Part shown: piece by piece, positions 37,150 to 50,125 of the stretch
Numbering within the stretch: position 1 is the stretch's first letter
Layout: each line of letters starts with the position of its first letter
Source of the DNA: Geosiphon pyriformis
Taxonomy: Eukaryota > Glomeromycota > Glomeromycetes > Archaeosporales > Geosiphonaceae
DNA: 64,000 nt
Direction: 5' to 3'
Assembly (NCBI GenBank): GCA_016748015.1
Contig: JAAOMT010000366.1
Coordinates: 100,040-164,039 of the forward strand
Program-made: the position numbers and the translations under genes
The notes under the pieces: generated by a model
The model's database searches: none
Told to the model about the DNA's origin: nothing
The model's input: only the letters and a program-made list of their open reading frames with translations

Positions 37150-40100
37150 GTAAAATTAGAGTTTTTATTTTTAGTTTGGATTTTGGTTATATAAGTCTTA
37201 ATATTGCAATTATTATAAATAATTATTTGGTTTAATATATCTTAAAAGTTTTAAAAGTTTTTAGTAAATTTCTGTTGGTTTGCTTATTGTTCAAAAACAA
37301 ATAAATAGTTTTAATATTAAGATTTTATATAAATATATTTTTTAAAAAATGTTTAAATCTAGTATTTATTGTTAACTTTGTTATTGTTAAAATATATTAT
37401 AAAAGTATTTTTATTGTTGTGAATGGTAATTTTAATAAAAATAATGTTAAATATAGCACTAATTTCAAAAAATATGTGAATCTTAAATTAATTAATTCTT
37501 TTTTTAGAAGTTTATTTGTAAAAGTTTTTATTTAAAAAAATTTATAAAGAGTTAAGAAAACAATTAATTATATTTTTATATTATTTAATTTGATTAATAT
37601 TTATATTAACAAAGAAGTTTTAAGTATAGTTAACTTTTTTAATATGGATTACTTTGTTGTTTCTATTTCAATTAGTTTAAATAATATTTTGAATAAGTAT
37701 TTAAATAGTTTTTACAAATAAACTAATAAAAACTAATAAAAATACAATTTCAAAAAAGCCAATATAATCAAATAAATCTGGTTTAAGAATGCTATATTGG
37801 CAAATATTGCTATTTTTAATAAAAATTTTTGTCTTTTAAAAAAATTTTTTAATCTAAATTTATGTAAAATATTATTAAAAATTGTTAGTTTTTTAGTCAA
37901 TAAAATTTTTTTCAAATCTTAAAGTAAAAATTTCAATAGTGTTTTTATTAAAGTTTTATTTTAGTTCTATAAGTTGAAGGTTTAATGTCTAAAATTGTTT
38001 AAACTTTATATTTGAGTTTTAGTTATAAATTAAATAATTTGATTGTTTATTAGTTATTACTTAATGTTTAATATATATGTAATATGTAAAATTTTTTGGT
38101 ATTTAAGACCAATTTAAATACAGTTAAATTTAAATTAACCAAAAATTAAAAATTTATATCAAACATTCAAGCTTGTTAAATTTTAATATATTAAAATTAT
38201 AAAGTTTTATGTTATTATTAATAAAAAAATAAAAAAGTTTAAAATTAAAAAAGATTATACTATTAATAATATTTTAAAATATTCTTTTTACAAAGTGATT
38301 TTAAATTATTTAATAGATAAAAAAAACTTGATTTTAAAACTTAATAAGATTAAATTTCAGATAGATTCAATTATAATAGAATAAATAAAAAAGTAAACAA
38401 TAATAGAATTGTTTTAAAAATTTGGTTTTGATAATATTTGTTTTTAAATTATATAATAAATAATGTCTTTTTTAGTATTATAAATAAAATTGGTTTTAAT
38501 AAAATATTAAAAGTTATAATAAATTTGTCAGATAAAAAAATTTTTAATTTGTTTAAAATATCTAATAAACTTTAGTAAAAAAAAATTTTAACTAATATAA
38601 AACTTATTACACTAATTAAAACTAATTAGAAAATTTTTTTTAAAGTATTATTATATAAAAATTTTTTGGTTTATAATAAGCATAATATGTTTTAGAGTAG
38701 CAATTTTTTAGTTTTAAAAAAAACAACTATATAATCTTTAATTTTTGCTATTGGCTTAATAGTAAAAAACATTCTAAAAAAAATTATAAACTTTGATTAA
38801 TATTATAAAATATACAAAAACATATGATTTAGTAAATTAAGTATACTTAAGAAACAGTTTAATTTATATTAAAATATGTAACAAATTTATTAAATTTTTT
38901 GGCAGTATTTATAATAATTATATTAATTAAGTTATAATTAACTTTGATTTAACAAATAGATATTAGATATATAATAAATTATATTAAAATAAAGTGTTTT
39001 TTTTTCTTTTTTAATATATTTTTTATAATCTTTTTCTGTATAAAAACAAAAAAAACAAGAAAGTATATATAAATATAAGATTAATTTTAAGTTTATAATT
39101 AAAACAGAGTATGTATAAAGCCAAGCTAATTATATATATTTTTTTACTATTAATATATTTATTAATAATACTATTTGAATAGACAATAATTAAACAGCAA
39201 CTTAGTATATCTTGAACATTATAAATGAATTTTTTTAGATTAATAATATTTTAAACAATAATAAAATTGTAATTATTCTAATTAATTATAAAGTAGCAAA
39301 TTTTTTCTTATTAAATAGTGGTTTGCCAATTTTAATAACTAAATAAAAGAATTTTACAGATATTTGGATATTTTTTTTTAATAAAAGATTTGTTTAAGTC
39401 TAATTTAGTAAAAACTAATTTAAATATTAAATTTTTGCTAACAAAGTTTTAAAAAAAACTATTTTTAATAAACAGTTTTTGTATTTAGTCTTAATAATAT
39501 TCTATCTAATTATTAATTACAAGACTTAATTTAGTTTTGTCTTTAATAGAATATATAATAAATAGAATATTATAATTTATAAAGACTTAAAATTTAAGTT
39601 TTATTTATCTTTAAATTTTCTAATAATATAATTTATTATCTTTTATTATATAGTTTAAAAACTTTCAAACAAGTATAAACTTAAAACAAATTGGCTTTTA
39701 TGTTGAGTTTTTTTAATATATGTAGTATTTAGATTATTTATTTACTTATAGATTTTTTGATTTACAGATTCTAAGTTGGTCTTTTTATTATTTTTTGTGT
39801 TATTTGGTCTATTTAAAAATTTGTTTATTAAACAATTTTTTGGCTGGTGTAATTTATATTTTTTATAATTACAATTTGTTTTTAGTTAATTTTTTGCATT
39901 TAGTATTTCAATTTTAAAGAATTCTAATATTAATTTTCTTGAATAAGTTTGTTTTCTTTGAGACATTTTATTTGTTTAAATAATTTAATATTGTTTTTAT
40001 TTAATAATTACATGATAAAAAAATGTTATTTTTAACTAAAAAACTTTAAATATTAAAAAAAACTGAATTTTTGAAGTTCTGTTTAAGTTTAGTTTTATTT

Positions 40101-41660
40101 TGCTATTAAGTTTTTGAATAATATAGTTTTTTGCTTTTTGAATTTTTTTTAATTATTGGCTTTTAATTTCTGGATTTTTTGAGTTTACATGATTTTAATT
40201 TGGTTTATAAATAGCTTTTAAGTATTAATATAATCTGTTTTTTTGTTTATATTAATAGTTTTCTTAATAATTTAAGTACTTTTTTAATGAAAGCTAATAT
40301 GATAATATTTTTAATAATTTTAGTTTAAATTTAAGTATTAAAATATGCTTGAATATTACTTTGAAATTTATTTTCTTGTTCTAAGTTAATTTTTTTATTA
40401 TAATTAAATTATAAGTTATAGTGCTTATTTTATAGCATGTTTTTTTTATGTATAGTTAATATGTTTTTTAACAGCCAAACAGTTTTAAATATATATAATT
40501 TAGAATTGGCTCAGGTTTTGCCAAATTTTTATAATTGTTTTTGAATTAAATATTATTACATTGTAAATATTATTAAAGATAAAAAATTAAATAGCAATTA
40601 ATACAAAATTAAAAACTATTTAAGTATATTAAGCAATAAATTAGCTAATGTTTTGGCTAATATAGTTTTATTTTTAAATGTGGTATTTTCAGTTCATGTA
40701 CAAAAATAGTTTATTAAAGCTAATAGTATGATTGTTTTTAAGAATATAAGATATTTTGTTTACAGATTTTTTCAAACAATTTACTATGCTTATTAAAAGA
40801 TTGGATTTGGTACTTATGTTTTAAATACTAATTTAATTAAAAATATAAATTGAGTTAAGTTTTTATTAGTATAATACTTTAATTTTTATATTTTTAATAA
40901 AGTTTATAAATAAAACTATAACTAGTATATATTCTTATTTTATAAAAACTTTATATTATAGATTGTTTATAATTGTTCAAAAGTATTTATATAACAAGTA
41001 TTATTATAATGTTTTATGTTTATTTTATTAAAATATTAAATTTTCAAATCATGTTTTTTTTGTAAATTAAATAATAAGTTTTATAAAAGACTATTAAATA
41101 CTTATATAGTTATTTAAAAAATAAATTCTGGTTTGTTTAAGTCTTTTTTATGTGTTTATAGTGGTTTATTTTATGTTATTTTGATATTTTAGTATACTTA
41201 ACTTATACAAAAAGTTTGTTTATAAAGATTAATTTTAAGAGTTTTTTTTAATTTTTAAAAATACTAAAATTATTTGTAATAAAATTATAAACTTTGTGTA
41301 TTATTTTAGTTTAGTTTATAAAAATAATATCTAATTTGTTTGTTTTAAATATTGGGTTTTTATAGAGAAAAAAAATTTTATTTTATGTAATAATACTGTT
41401 TTTGTGACTGTTTTTAAAGTGTTATTTATATTATCTAAAAGTATAATTAGGATACTTAAAATTATAGAAGTCTTTGAGATTAATTTTGATATGTATATAT
41501 TGTGTTTATTTTTTTTAAGTATTAAAGACATAATTTTTGTATATATAAATATATAATGTTGTTTTAAGTAACTTAAATAGCTAGTTATATATAGCAAAAT
41601 ACATAATTTATACTTAATTTTATATATTATATTTAATATTTAGACTTTATTTATTAAATA
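37150..41660 (+). mobile_element. AT-degraded copy of the same LINE (ORF2 plus 3' end)
   Basis: Despite extreme AT content, LINE ORF2 can be followed in order. At about 37158 IRVFIFSLDFGYISLNIAII aligns with VRVFSFSLDKRFYDVGIAII of copy A. At about 37420 NGNFNKNNVKYSTNFK aligns with GGDFNKNGLRKSTSFK of copy B. RYLDIF is at 39358 and NKQFLYLV near 39466. The RNase H end (SNKLANVLANIV) is near 40640, and a 3' UTR match with ACATAATTTATACTTA near 41590. Spacing between these marks is close to that in copy A (4.49 versus 4.62 kb end to end). Differences are mostly G-to-A and C-to-T. It is an ancient insertion with ORF1 unreadable or missing. Confidence 0.82.
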
Positions 41661-43316
41661 TAATAAAAAAAACATTAATAATTAAATATTTTATTAATAT
41701 AATATTAAATAATAGTTTTTATATTAATATTATAATTCAATATTTTTTAAATATAATTAAAAAAAATATTAACAAATTATTAATAAAATCTATAACTAAT
41801 ATTTATAATAATAATAATAAAAATTTAAAAATTATTAAACCTGTATTTATTTAAATTAATAAAATATATATTAAAACTAATATAAAAATATTAAAAGCAA
41901 AAAATTATATCATAATTTTTGAAAATAAATAGTTAAAAAAACTAAGCTTTTTTTAATTATAAATTTTATAAACTTATAATTTACAGTAAAACTTAATTTA
42001 TAATAATTAAATATTAATATTAAATTGTAATTTTTGCAGTAATTTAATAATAACAACAATAATAATAACTTTAATAATTTCAAAAATTTTAAGAAAAAAA
42101 AAACTGAATTAATTAAATAATAATAAAAATTTTTTAAATAATATATAAACTAATAATAAAAAATTAATAGTTAATAAAAAACTTATTTATTAACAATATT
42201 ATATTATGTTTAAAAAAATATTTATATAACAACCAAAAAAAAACAAAATAAAATTATTAATAATATAATTTATGTATTTAATATTAATATAACTAATTTT
42301 TCTATTTTCCAAGTAATAAATACAAAATCTGTTTGTTTTTTTTTAAATTGTGAAAACTAATTAGTTTAATTTCCAATAAAAAAATCAAAACTGCACAAAA
42401 AACATTTAAAAAAAAGTATTTAAAGTTTAATTATTAGCAATTAAACAAAAAAACCCAGCAAAAATAATCAAAAATCTGTTAATTCAAAATAAATTAATAA
42501 TATCAAAAGAAAAATAATGTTTTAGTCAAACAAATCTCATCTAATATATAATTAAAACTCAAAATATTTAATTTATTTATTTAAAATTTTGTTAATTAAA
42601 CAAACAAAATAAATTAAATAAAAAAACTTAAATTTATACAAAAAATCAAAAGCAAGTAAGTATTTTTTATTGTAATAATATTTAAAAAAAAAACTTTACA
42701 ATTTTGTATTGATTATTATTAGCTAAACATAATTACTAAATAAAACATATATTTATTTTTAAAAGTTAACAATACTATTAATTACTTAGAAATTTAACTT
42801 ATTTATTAATAAATAATTTAACTTTTAGATTTTAACAAATAAAAATAAATTCTGCAAAAAAACTGTTTTTATTACAAAATATAGAGCTTATAAGTTTATA
42901 ATAATACTTTTTAAATTAATAAATATTCCATTTATTTTATAAAATTAATAAATAAAATATTTAAATTAGAACATTAAAAGTTTGTTTTTGTTTATCTTAA
43001 TAATATAATAATATATTTAAATACTTAAAATAAATATTTAAAAAAATACCAAATTAAAAATCAATCTTATTAAATTATTTTTTAGACAACAATCTACTCA
43101 GTTTTTAAGTTATCTTATAATAAAAAATAAATTTTTTTTAGATTTGACCAAAGTAAATAAAGTGCAAAAACTTGGACAATTAATAAATGTTTTCAAATTA
43201 CAATCTTTTTTTAAATAATTTCTTATTATGTAAAATTTATCAAAAATTTTTCTATAATTACACATTTATTTAATTAATTTTTATGAAAAAATATTAATTA
43301 TTATTAAAATAACTAA
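41661..43316. other. AT-rich island DNA between LINE copies
   Basis: No gene or readable element; short AAT/ATA runs near 41809-41820 and 42050-42075. Confidence 0.55.
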
Positions 43317-43469
43317 AAATTTCTTTCTTTCCTCCTTTCCAAACATCCTCAAAAAGTATTTTTTCGAAAAAAAAGTTTTTTTATTTTATTTTTTTTGTTA
43401 TTTTTTGCAAACATTTCTCAATCAAATAATCCTTTTGTAGTGAACCTGACTGCTGCTTTAGGAAGTGCT

Positions 43470-45306
43470 ATGTTCAAGAAAAAAGCACTTATAGGGGTTT
43501 TTTATGATTCTGTTGGGGGTTTGTTTTCCCAAAAAAAGAGGGTTTTTGTATTCTGGAGATGAAAAAGATATCTCTTTGGTCAAATCTGTTACTAGTAGTA
43601 GTGTGTATTTAGATATGGACAGTGTATGCAGTAATAGTGGAAATAATAATATTTTTTTAGGTGTTAACAATGACTCTCTTTTTGGTTCAGTGGCAAACAC
43701 TCTAAAAGCTAGAAGAGTTAATACTAGTCTAATTAGTGGCTCTCCTTTTGGCTCGATCAATTATGACATAAATAAAAATGATGGGTCTTTCCCTTTTTCT
43801 CTTAAAATTTCTTTTGATAGAAAGTGAATTGACTCAAAGATTATAAAAACTCAGGTCGAAGTGTCTATCAAAAAGTCTTTTGTTCTTAACATCAATTTTA
43901 GTGCTGTGGAAGAAAAATCAGCAATGGCCAAGACTCAACTCATCAGAAAAATTTTTTTATTAGTTAATGGTTTTGAGGAGGCCACTACCTTCTCAAAATT
44001 TTAAGGGATCATCTGATCTACATTTATTTTAGAAAAGAGCATAAAAAAGGCCATATTATTGGCCAAAAAGAATGCAATCATCATAAACAACAATCTCAAA
44101 AAACAAGAAATTTGTTTAAATTAAACTGTGGTAATTAAGAAAATTCCCATAAACATGCCAAGGAATATGATTGTTGCAGTAGTGTCTGCATTTGGAGAAA
44201 TTCAAAATTCAGCTGATTGAAATATGGCAGAAGGCTGTGGTAGAATTTGCTGAATCTGGACAAGCAGAGCAATTAGCTTTAAGATGGTTGTTTCTCATTG
44301 AAAAAGACTCAGTGTGTGTAGCTATGACCATGGAAGATTGCAAAATTTGGGCATCAAGGAATCATTTCAGGGTGCTTTTGTTTACTTTCCCAATGAGAAC
44401 AACAGCACATAATCTTGGAAATCTCTTAAAAGAGGTTGGTAGGAGAACTTGTATTATTAGTCGATCTTTGGAAACTGGAAATAGGTTCTATTGTGCTGTG
44501 ATTTGTTTTGAATCTAATAAAGATTGGAGTCAGTATTCTGTACAGAGCCAATCTTTGGTAGTGTTAGGCTTTTTTGAGCAAGGATAGATTTGGTTAGATG
44601 TGAAAGGTGTGAGAAGTTTGGACATTCTGCTTTGGAGTATAATATATTGACTGTATCTACTCCTAAGTCTTCAAACACATTTAAAAAGAGAGTTGCTTTA
44701 GATGAATGGTGTCTTTAATTAGCTAATTTATATGCTAAAAAGAGTGTCCCTATTTTCTAATCTGTTGCCTTCAGTGGCAAATTCTGAGTGCAGATGATCA
44801 CACTTGCTTCTTCTTTTAGTTGCTCTTATCTTGGTAGTGGTCTTGGTCTTGGCTCTTCTTTTTCTGACACTTTAGATCTGAGTAATGATTCTCCTTCTGT
44901 CTTATTTTCTGGCTTCTCTTTAGACACCCAGTTGGCTTCTTTGAAATACTTCTTAGAGCTCTTGGCAGATCAAGTTTCTAGTTTGATGCATAAACTCCAT
45001 GGTGTAAATTTGGTGTTTCTGACTTCTCTTTCTTTTTCTCATATTGTGGATAATTCTGCATCAAATGGCTCAGTCTTAAAAACAAACATGGTTTTAGATA
45101 ATCTTGTGCTGGAGGTTTTGTTTTCTTCTTCTGTTATCTCTGACATCTCAGTCTTTGGTTCAAGTAGTTCAAAAGTTTTGACTACAAAAGTGGGCTGCTT
45201 AGAATTTAAATTGGTGGTTTTTGATGTCTCTGTTGGTTCAATTCTAATGAAGTTAAATCAATTGTGTGTTGGTTTGGGTTTTCAGGAACTTTTTTCTTTC
45301 CAATAA
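43470..45306 (+). pseudogene. LINE copy A ORF1 (gag-like)
   Basis: The start MFKKKALIGVFYDSVGGLFS matches MSKKKVLKGTFYGPAGGSFS of copy B. A frameshift in the following A run moves the frame to 43504-43827 (SLFGSVANTLKARRVNTS). A TGA then falls at RK*IDSK, where homologues I remember have Trp. Later parts (VNGFEEATTFSKF, the 44192-44587 segment with LLFTFPMRTTAHNLGNLL) are interrupted by stops and shifts. The zinc knuckle near 44599 reads CERCEKFGHSALEY: CCHC with the last Cys changed to Tyr, as in copy B. The Ser/Leu-rich C-terminus is open at 44788-45306 and ends TAA just before ORF2. ORF1 proteins bind the element RNA. Confidence 0.85.
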
Positions 45307-45323
45307 GTAGTTTAGTTTGAAAA

Positions 45324-48300
45324 GTGGCTACATATAATGTTCATGGTGTTAACATTCCTGCCAAGCAGATAAATGTTGTACATTGGCATAAGGAATCTGG
45401 GAATATGATCTCATTTATTATAGAAACCAAGTTAAAACTTAACATTAGACCTTGGATCATGAATAAGTTTGAGGGAGTACGTGTCTTCTCATTTAGTCTG
45501 GATAAAAGATTTTATGATGTTGGAATAGCTATTATCATGGACAATTCTTTGGCTTATCATGTATCTAAGATTGAGGACATTTCTGATTGGGCTATTTCAG
45601 TGTGGCTTCTCTTTAAGGGCAAGCTTTTGGTTGCAATTTTGGGCTTGTATGCTGGTGCTTCTGCTGCTAATAAGTTTAATCAGACTTTGGAAATCAACTT
45701 TTTTATTGCTAAGACTGTTAATTCCAGCACATTCATGGTTCTTGGTGAGGATTTCAATAAGAATGATTCTGGGAAGAGTGCAAACTTCAAGTTTTGCTCA
45801 GATTTTGGTTTGGTTAATTTATTTGCTGGGCATCTACTCATTAATACTTCTATCTAGAGCAATTCAAAGGGTGTTAAAAGGGTTATTGATTTTATTTTTG
45901 TGAGTGAAAGTTTGTTTTCTGCAGTGGCTGGTTATTAGGTTAAATCTGTTTCTAATTTCTTCAATACTAATTACAATGCTGTTTTGGTCTCAATTGGCTT
46001 GGGCAGTCTACTGAATACTAGCCTTAATAGTAAATGTAAGCAAGCTAATAGAGATAGGTAGAAATTTAAAATTAAGGATGTTAGTGTTGAGAAGTGATCA
46101 CATTTCAGGAAGTGCTTACTGAACAGATTTTTGATTAAATCTGTTAAGTTCGACAGTGCAAAGGTTGGTGAAGATTTAGATACTATGTGGACAATTCTTA
46201 AGAATGTGGTAATAAGGGCTGCTAATAAGGTGTTTTTTAGATACTGGTTTAGTGAATTTGATTGCTTGAGAAATAAACATTCATCAAAATTTTTCAGACT
46301 GAAATTGTTGGTAGTTAAGCTGGTAAAGTGTTTGAGATCATCTGAAAGTTCTGAGACTGATTGCTTAATCAAGATTTGGTTTAGTGTTGATAAGAAAGAG
46401 GCTTCTATTTTGCATAACATAATTGACAATAATGCGAATTTGGACTCTATTTTATGTCATTTGTCAAATATTAAAAAAAGATACCACAGATCCAAATACT
46501 TTGAGTTTAGAGTTGCAAGAGATGTTCTTATTAGAAAGCCGATTAAAAAACAGATGGAAAACTTTTGTTCTAGTAAGAAGCAAATGATCAAAAGTGTTTT
46601 GGGGCGTCTATTTTATAAAATAATGCTTGACCATTTAATTGTAAATAATAATTTAATACTGTTGTCTAATAAAGTTAAGTCTATAGTTGATGATATTATG
46701 GAAAGATGAACAAAAAAGTGTGCTATCCCCAAATTTGTACCTACTCAATGGTCTAGTCAGTATGCTTTTTTGGATTATGTTAATGACAATGCTTTTGGTA
46801 ATGTTATGAATCATATCAGTTCTGATGAGTTTCTTTGGATGATCAAAAATTTGCCTGATGAAAAAGCTGCTGGTCTTTCTGGCATTCCTAATAAGCTTTG
46901 AAAACATGGTAATAAACTAGTTTTGAGTGGTTTACTAAATATTATCAATGCTTGTTTGGTTTTTGGTGCTGTATTTACACAATGAAAGTGAGCTTGGGTC
47001 TCTATGATACCAAAACCATATGATTGGGAGATGACTCTTACCAATACCAGACCAATTGTTTTAATTGAAACAGTCCAGAAGATACTCTTCAAAATTTTAT
47101 CTGACAGAATTTCTTTGGCATGCAGTAAGTTTAATGTGTTATATGATAATAACTTCCTAATCTTGAAAAGAACATCTACTCAAACTCCAATTTTTGCTGT
47201 CAGTTCAATTGTTGAAAACATGCTGGAAAAAGATAAAGAGCTGTGGCTGGTTCTTTAGGATATGTAAAAAGCTTATAACTTTGTCAGATGGTTTTACATG
47301 TTGAACAGTTTGACCAGGATTAAGATGTATTCCCATTTTATTATGTTTTTTGGTAATATACACAATGGCTGTACCAATCAGATTATAATAGATTTTAGAC
47401 TAATGTAAGATTATACTGTTTATAATGGTCTTGATCAGAGGGAAGTCTTTTCATCATTGTTGTGAAGAATTTTTTATGATCCTTTGTTCTGTGAAGTTAA
47501 AAAACATGAAAAATTATATGAATACAGATTGAACTCAAAGTTCTTTATTAAATTTGGCAAATAGAATTCTAAGAATGGGCTGACTTCATTTCTGGCAGCT
47601 GGGGTCTTTGTAGATGACATTATTTGGATTGATAATAGCAGAGCTGCTACTCAGAATATTCTGAATATAGATAACGAGTTTTTTTAGGTTAATAATATTT
47701 TAATTAACACAAATAAAATGGTAGTCATACTAATAAATCAGAGAATAGAGTGTCTTCAGCTACAAATTAGTGGTTTTAATATTTTAATTGCTAAGAAGAA
47801 TAAATCTTACAGATATTTGGACATTTTTTTGTCTATGAATAGTCTTTCCAAATCCAGTCTGAGCAAGACCCATTCGGATATTAGGTTTTTTATGAATATG
47901 GTTTTGAAAAAAGCTGTTTTGAACAAACAATTTTTGTATTTAGTGTTTGCAGTACTTTAGCCCATAGTTTGTTATAGGATTCAGTTCATTTATGTGTTGC
48001 CAGGTGTGTATAAAAAATAAAACAGGTTGTTAAGGAAAAGTTTGAAGCTCAAAGCTAACTTATCCAGAGATTTTTCTAATGAGGCTTTATATCATCTTGA
48101 GTTCTATAGTTTAAAGTCATTTGGTCAATTGCAGGTAGAATACTTGCTAGCTAATTTGGTTAATTTTGCCAACTCAAAAGGTGTTCTCAGCAGACTGTTT
48201 GAACACAAGGTCATGAATCTACAGACTGTTAGTTGGATGTTTTGACAACTCCTTAGTTTTTTGGTCAAATTGTTAATTGATCCTATCAACTGCTTTTTGG

Positions 48301-49991
48301 CTGGTGTAACCAACATATTGATGTTATGCAAATCTTCCTTAATTAATAATGTTCCCAATGTTTTTTGATTTGGTATCAGTGTTCCTATTGCAGAGATATT
48401 AAGTGTCAAAGATTACTTGAATGTAATTAAGTCACTACAAAAATTTGGCATTGTTTTTGCAAACCAACTTCTGAATCATTGTGGTGTGTGCTTCAAGTAG
48501 TGCACATTTTGTAGATAGAAAAAACTGGATTCCAGGGGCCACATTTCTGATTGGTTTGTCTCTACATTTATGTTTATTGAAAATGGTGGTTTGGTTGATA
48601 GTAGTGCTGTGGATTGTCATTCTGCTCTGAGTGAATTTTTGTATGATTTTGGGTTTGTTAATGATTATTTTGTGCAGTCTGAATCTGGTATTATAGATAT
48701 TTATACTGATAACTCAGTCAAAGGTTTGGGGTCTGTGGGTGCTTGTGGTGGTGCCACTGCTTACTTCTTGTGCATCAATCTAAGTATAAGTGTTAGGGTG
48801 TATGGTCTACTGTTTTTAATTCTTGCAGAACTGCAGGCTATTGCTCTTGCTTTGAACTGCATTCCTGCTTTGAGCTTTGTAATTTTACACACAGATAGCC
48901 AGGCCTTTTTGGATATGTGTGCTTTTTTGAACTGTTCTGTTGACTCCAACTTTCACAAAAAGTGCTGGATTGAGAAAGAACATATCTGTTTTACTGTCAC
49001 TTCTAAGAATCTGTCAGTTTCTTGGGTCAAAGTCAAGAGTCACTCTAAGATTGTTAGTAATGTGTGTGCTGACTTTTTTGCAGATGCTGCCACTGATTCA
49101 AAATTTGTGCTGCCTATTAGTGTAATGCATCATTTTTTTGCTGTTAAAGACAGGTTTGTCTCTGGTAACGCTCATTGCTTTGTAAAGCATCTGTTCAATA
49201 CTGTTAATTTTGTTAGATGGGAATCTAGGTGTGCAAATGATGCTGTGGATTTTAATTTCAATGTGTGTTTTGATATACATTAAACATTCCAAGTTTGGCA
49301 TCCAGATGGTAGTATTTATTCAGGTTTTTCTAGTTTTGTTTCTGCAATGCTTAAGTTTTACTTTATAAAAGCCCTACATTGTCAGCTGCTTACTACAAAA
49401 AAGAAAAAATTGTACAAGTTAAGTTATCTTAGTATTTTGTGCATCTACTGCAGTCTAACTGATGATTCCAATCATGCGTTTTTGTGTAAAAAGAACTCTA
49501 ATGCCAAGAAGGAGTTGATTTCTGATATAATCTGTGCTTAGACTGACATACTGGGTGTTAGCTATGCTGGATGTGCAGTAGTTTAATTTCTGTATGCAGC
49601 TGAGTCATCCAATTGCTTGTATATGGCTTTAATCAAGAGTTTTGTAATAAAAAATTGGGTGGTTGACACAATAAATATGTTGGGTCTTGGGTCTGATAGG
49701 AGATTGTTGATCATTAAAATGGTCCATAACTTTGCTAAAGACCACAGATCTGCTATCTGAATACTGAATGCCAAGCTGAGAGTGTATTATGAGAAACACA
49801 GTTTTTTGCCAAGTAATAAATCTGTAGTGCCAGCCATTTCTGAATTGGCTTTTTGGTAGTTTTGTAGAAAAATTTGTGATTTTGGTATTAGATTAAATGT
49901 TTATGTGTGTTTTGGCTTACATCCCAGGTTGGCAAGCATGTATTTTGGTTTTTTGTATGACTTTTCTGTAATAGATAGTTTAAGTATGTAG
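45324..49991 (+). pseudogene. LINE copy A ORF2 (EN-RT-RNase H), one frame with 25 internal stops
   Basis: Domains in order, all in one frame: APE endonuclease (YNVHGVN, ETKL, GLYAGAS, GEDFN; the SDH-type motif is degraded to TNYNA where B has SDHRA), reverse transcriptase (GLSGIPNKL, SMIPKPYDWEM, RPIVLIETVQKILFKILSDR, catalytic FVDD near 47610), RNase H (YTDNSVKGLG, ELQAIALALN, HTDSQ, VKSHS, CADFFADAA) and a C-terminal tail with a CIYC finger. Stops sit at 45855, 45936, 46059, 46095, 46707, 46899, 46983, 46989, 47256, 47265, 47406, 47463, 47562, 47685, 47958, 48018, 48243, 48366, 48498, 48516, 49281, 49539, 49584, 49758 and 49857. The frame then ends at 49989. Another in-frame TGA (45318) precedes the first residues. 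No net indel occurs over 1,555 codons. The largest open piece is 48570-49283. Confidence 0.92.
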
Positions 49992-50125
49992 TATTGTTTT
50001 AATTAGTCCAAATAGCTAATTATGTTTAAAAAAAGCATAAATCATGCTTAATTTAGAATCCTGTTTGGTCTTATGTATTTAAGTAGTAGTTGGACTGCAC
50101 TCATAAATTGAATAAAAAAAAATTA

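Larger units (their letters stand above)
43317..50125 (+). mobile_element. LINE copy A, near full length, plus strand
   Basis: About 6.8 kb. The 5' end is placed near 43317 from similarity with the 5' region of copy B (CATCCTCAAAAAGTATTTTT versus AATCTTCAAAGAGTGCATTT). ORF1 and ORF2 are followed by a short 3' UTR ending in GTTGGACTGCACTCATAA and an A-rich tail at about 50115-50125. The order APE endonuclease, reverse transcriptase, RNase H fits LINEs of the I/Tad-like groups; exact clade assignment would need a tree. Both ORFs are closed by stops, so it is not autonomous. Confidence 0.88.

Noticed and set aside
31475-43316. Mitochondrial DNA insertion or a mitochondrial contig as the source of the AT-rich islands
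   Set aside because: No mitochondrial gene, tRNA or rRNA could be read, and part of the island aligns in frame with the nuclear LINE.
45559-47092. Overlapping frames inside LINE copy A (for example 45559-45903 plus, 45971-46429 and 46811-47092 minus)
   Set aside because: Shadows of ORF2: the domain motifs lie in one other frame throughout.
45324-49991. Altered genetic code or programmed readthrough to explain the in-frame stops
   Set aside because: All three stop codons are used, Gln and Arg sites are affected as well as Trp, catalytic motifs such as the endonuclease SDH are also damaged, and the nearby SAP gene uses TAG as a normal terminator. A-to-I RNA editing of stops to UGG, known in some ascomycetes, could restore only the Trp sites.
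45324-49991. Classical RIP with CpA preference
   Set aside because: The direction (C to T) fits, but the context does not look restricted: several Trp-to-TGA changes need a CpC target and the Arg changes need CpG. I therefore call it RIP-like only.
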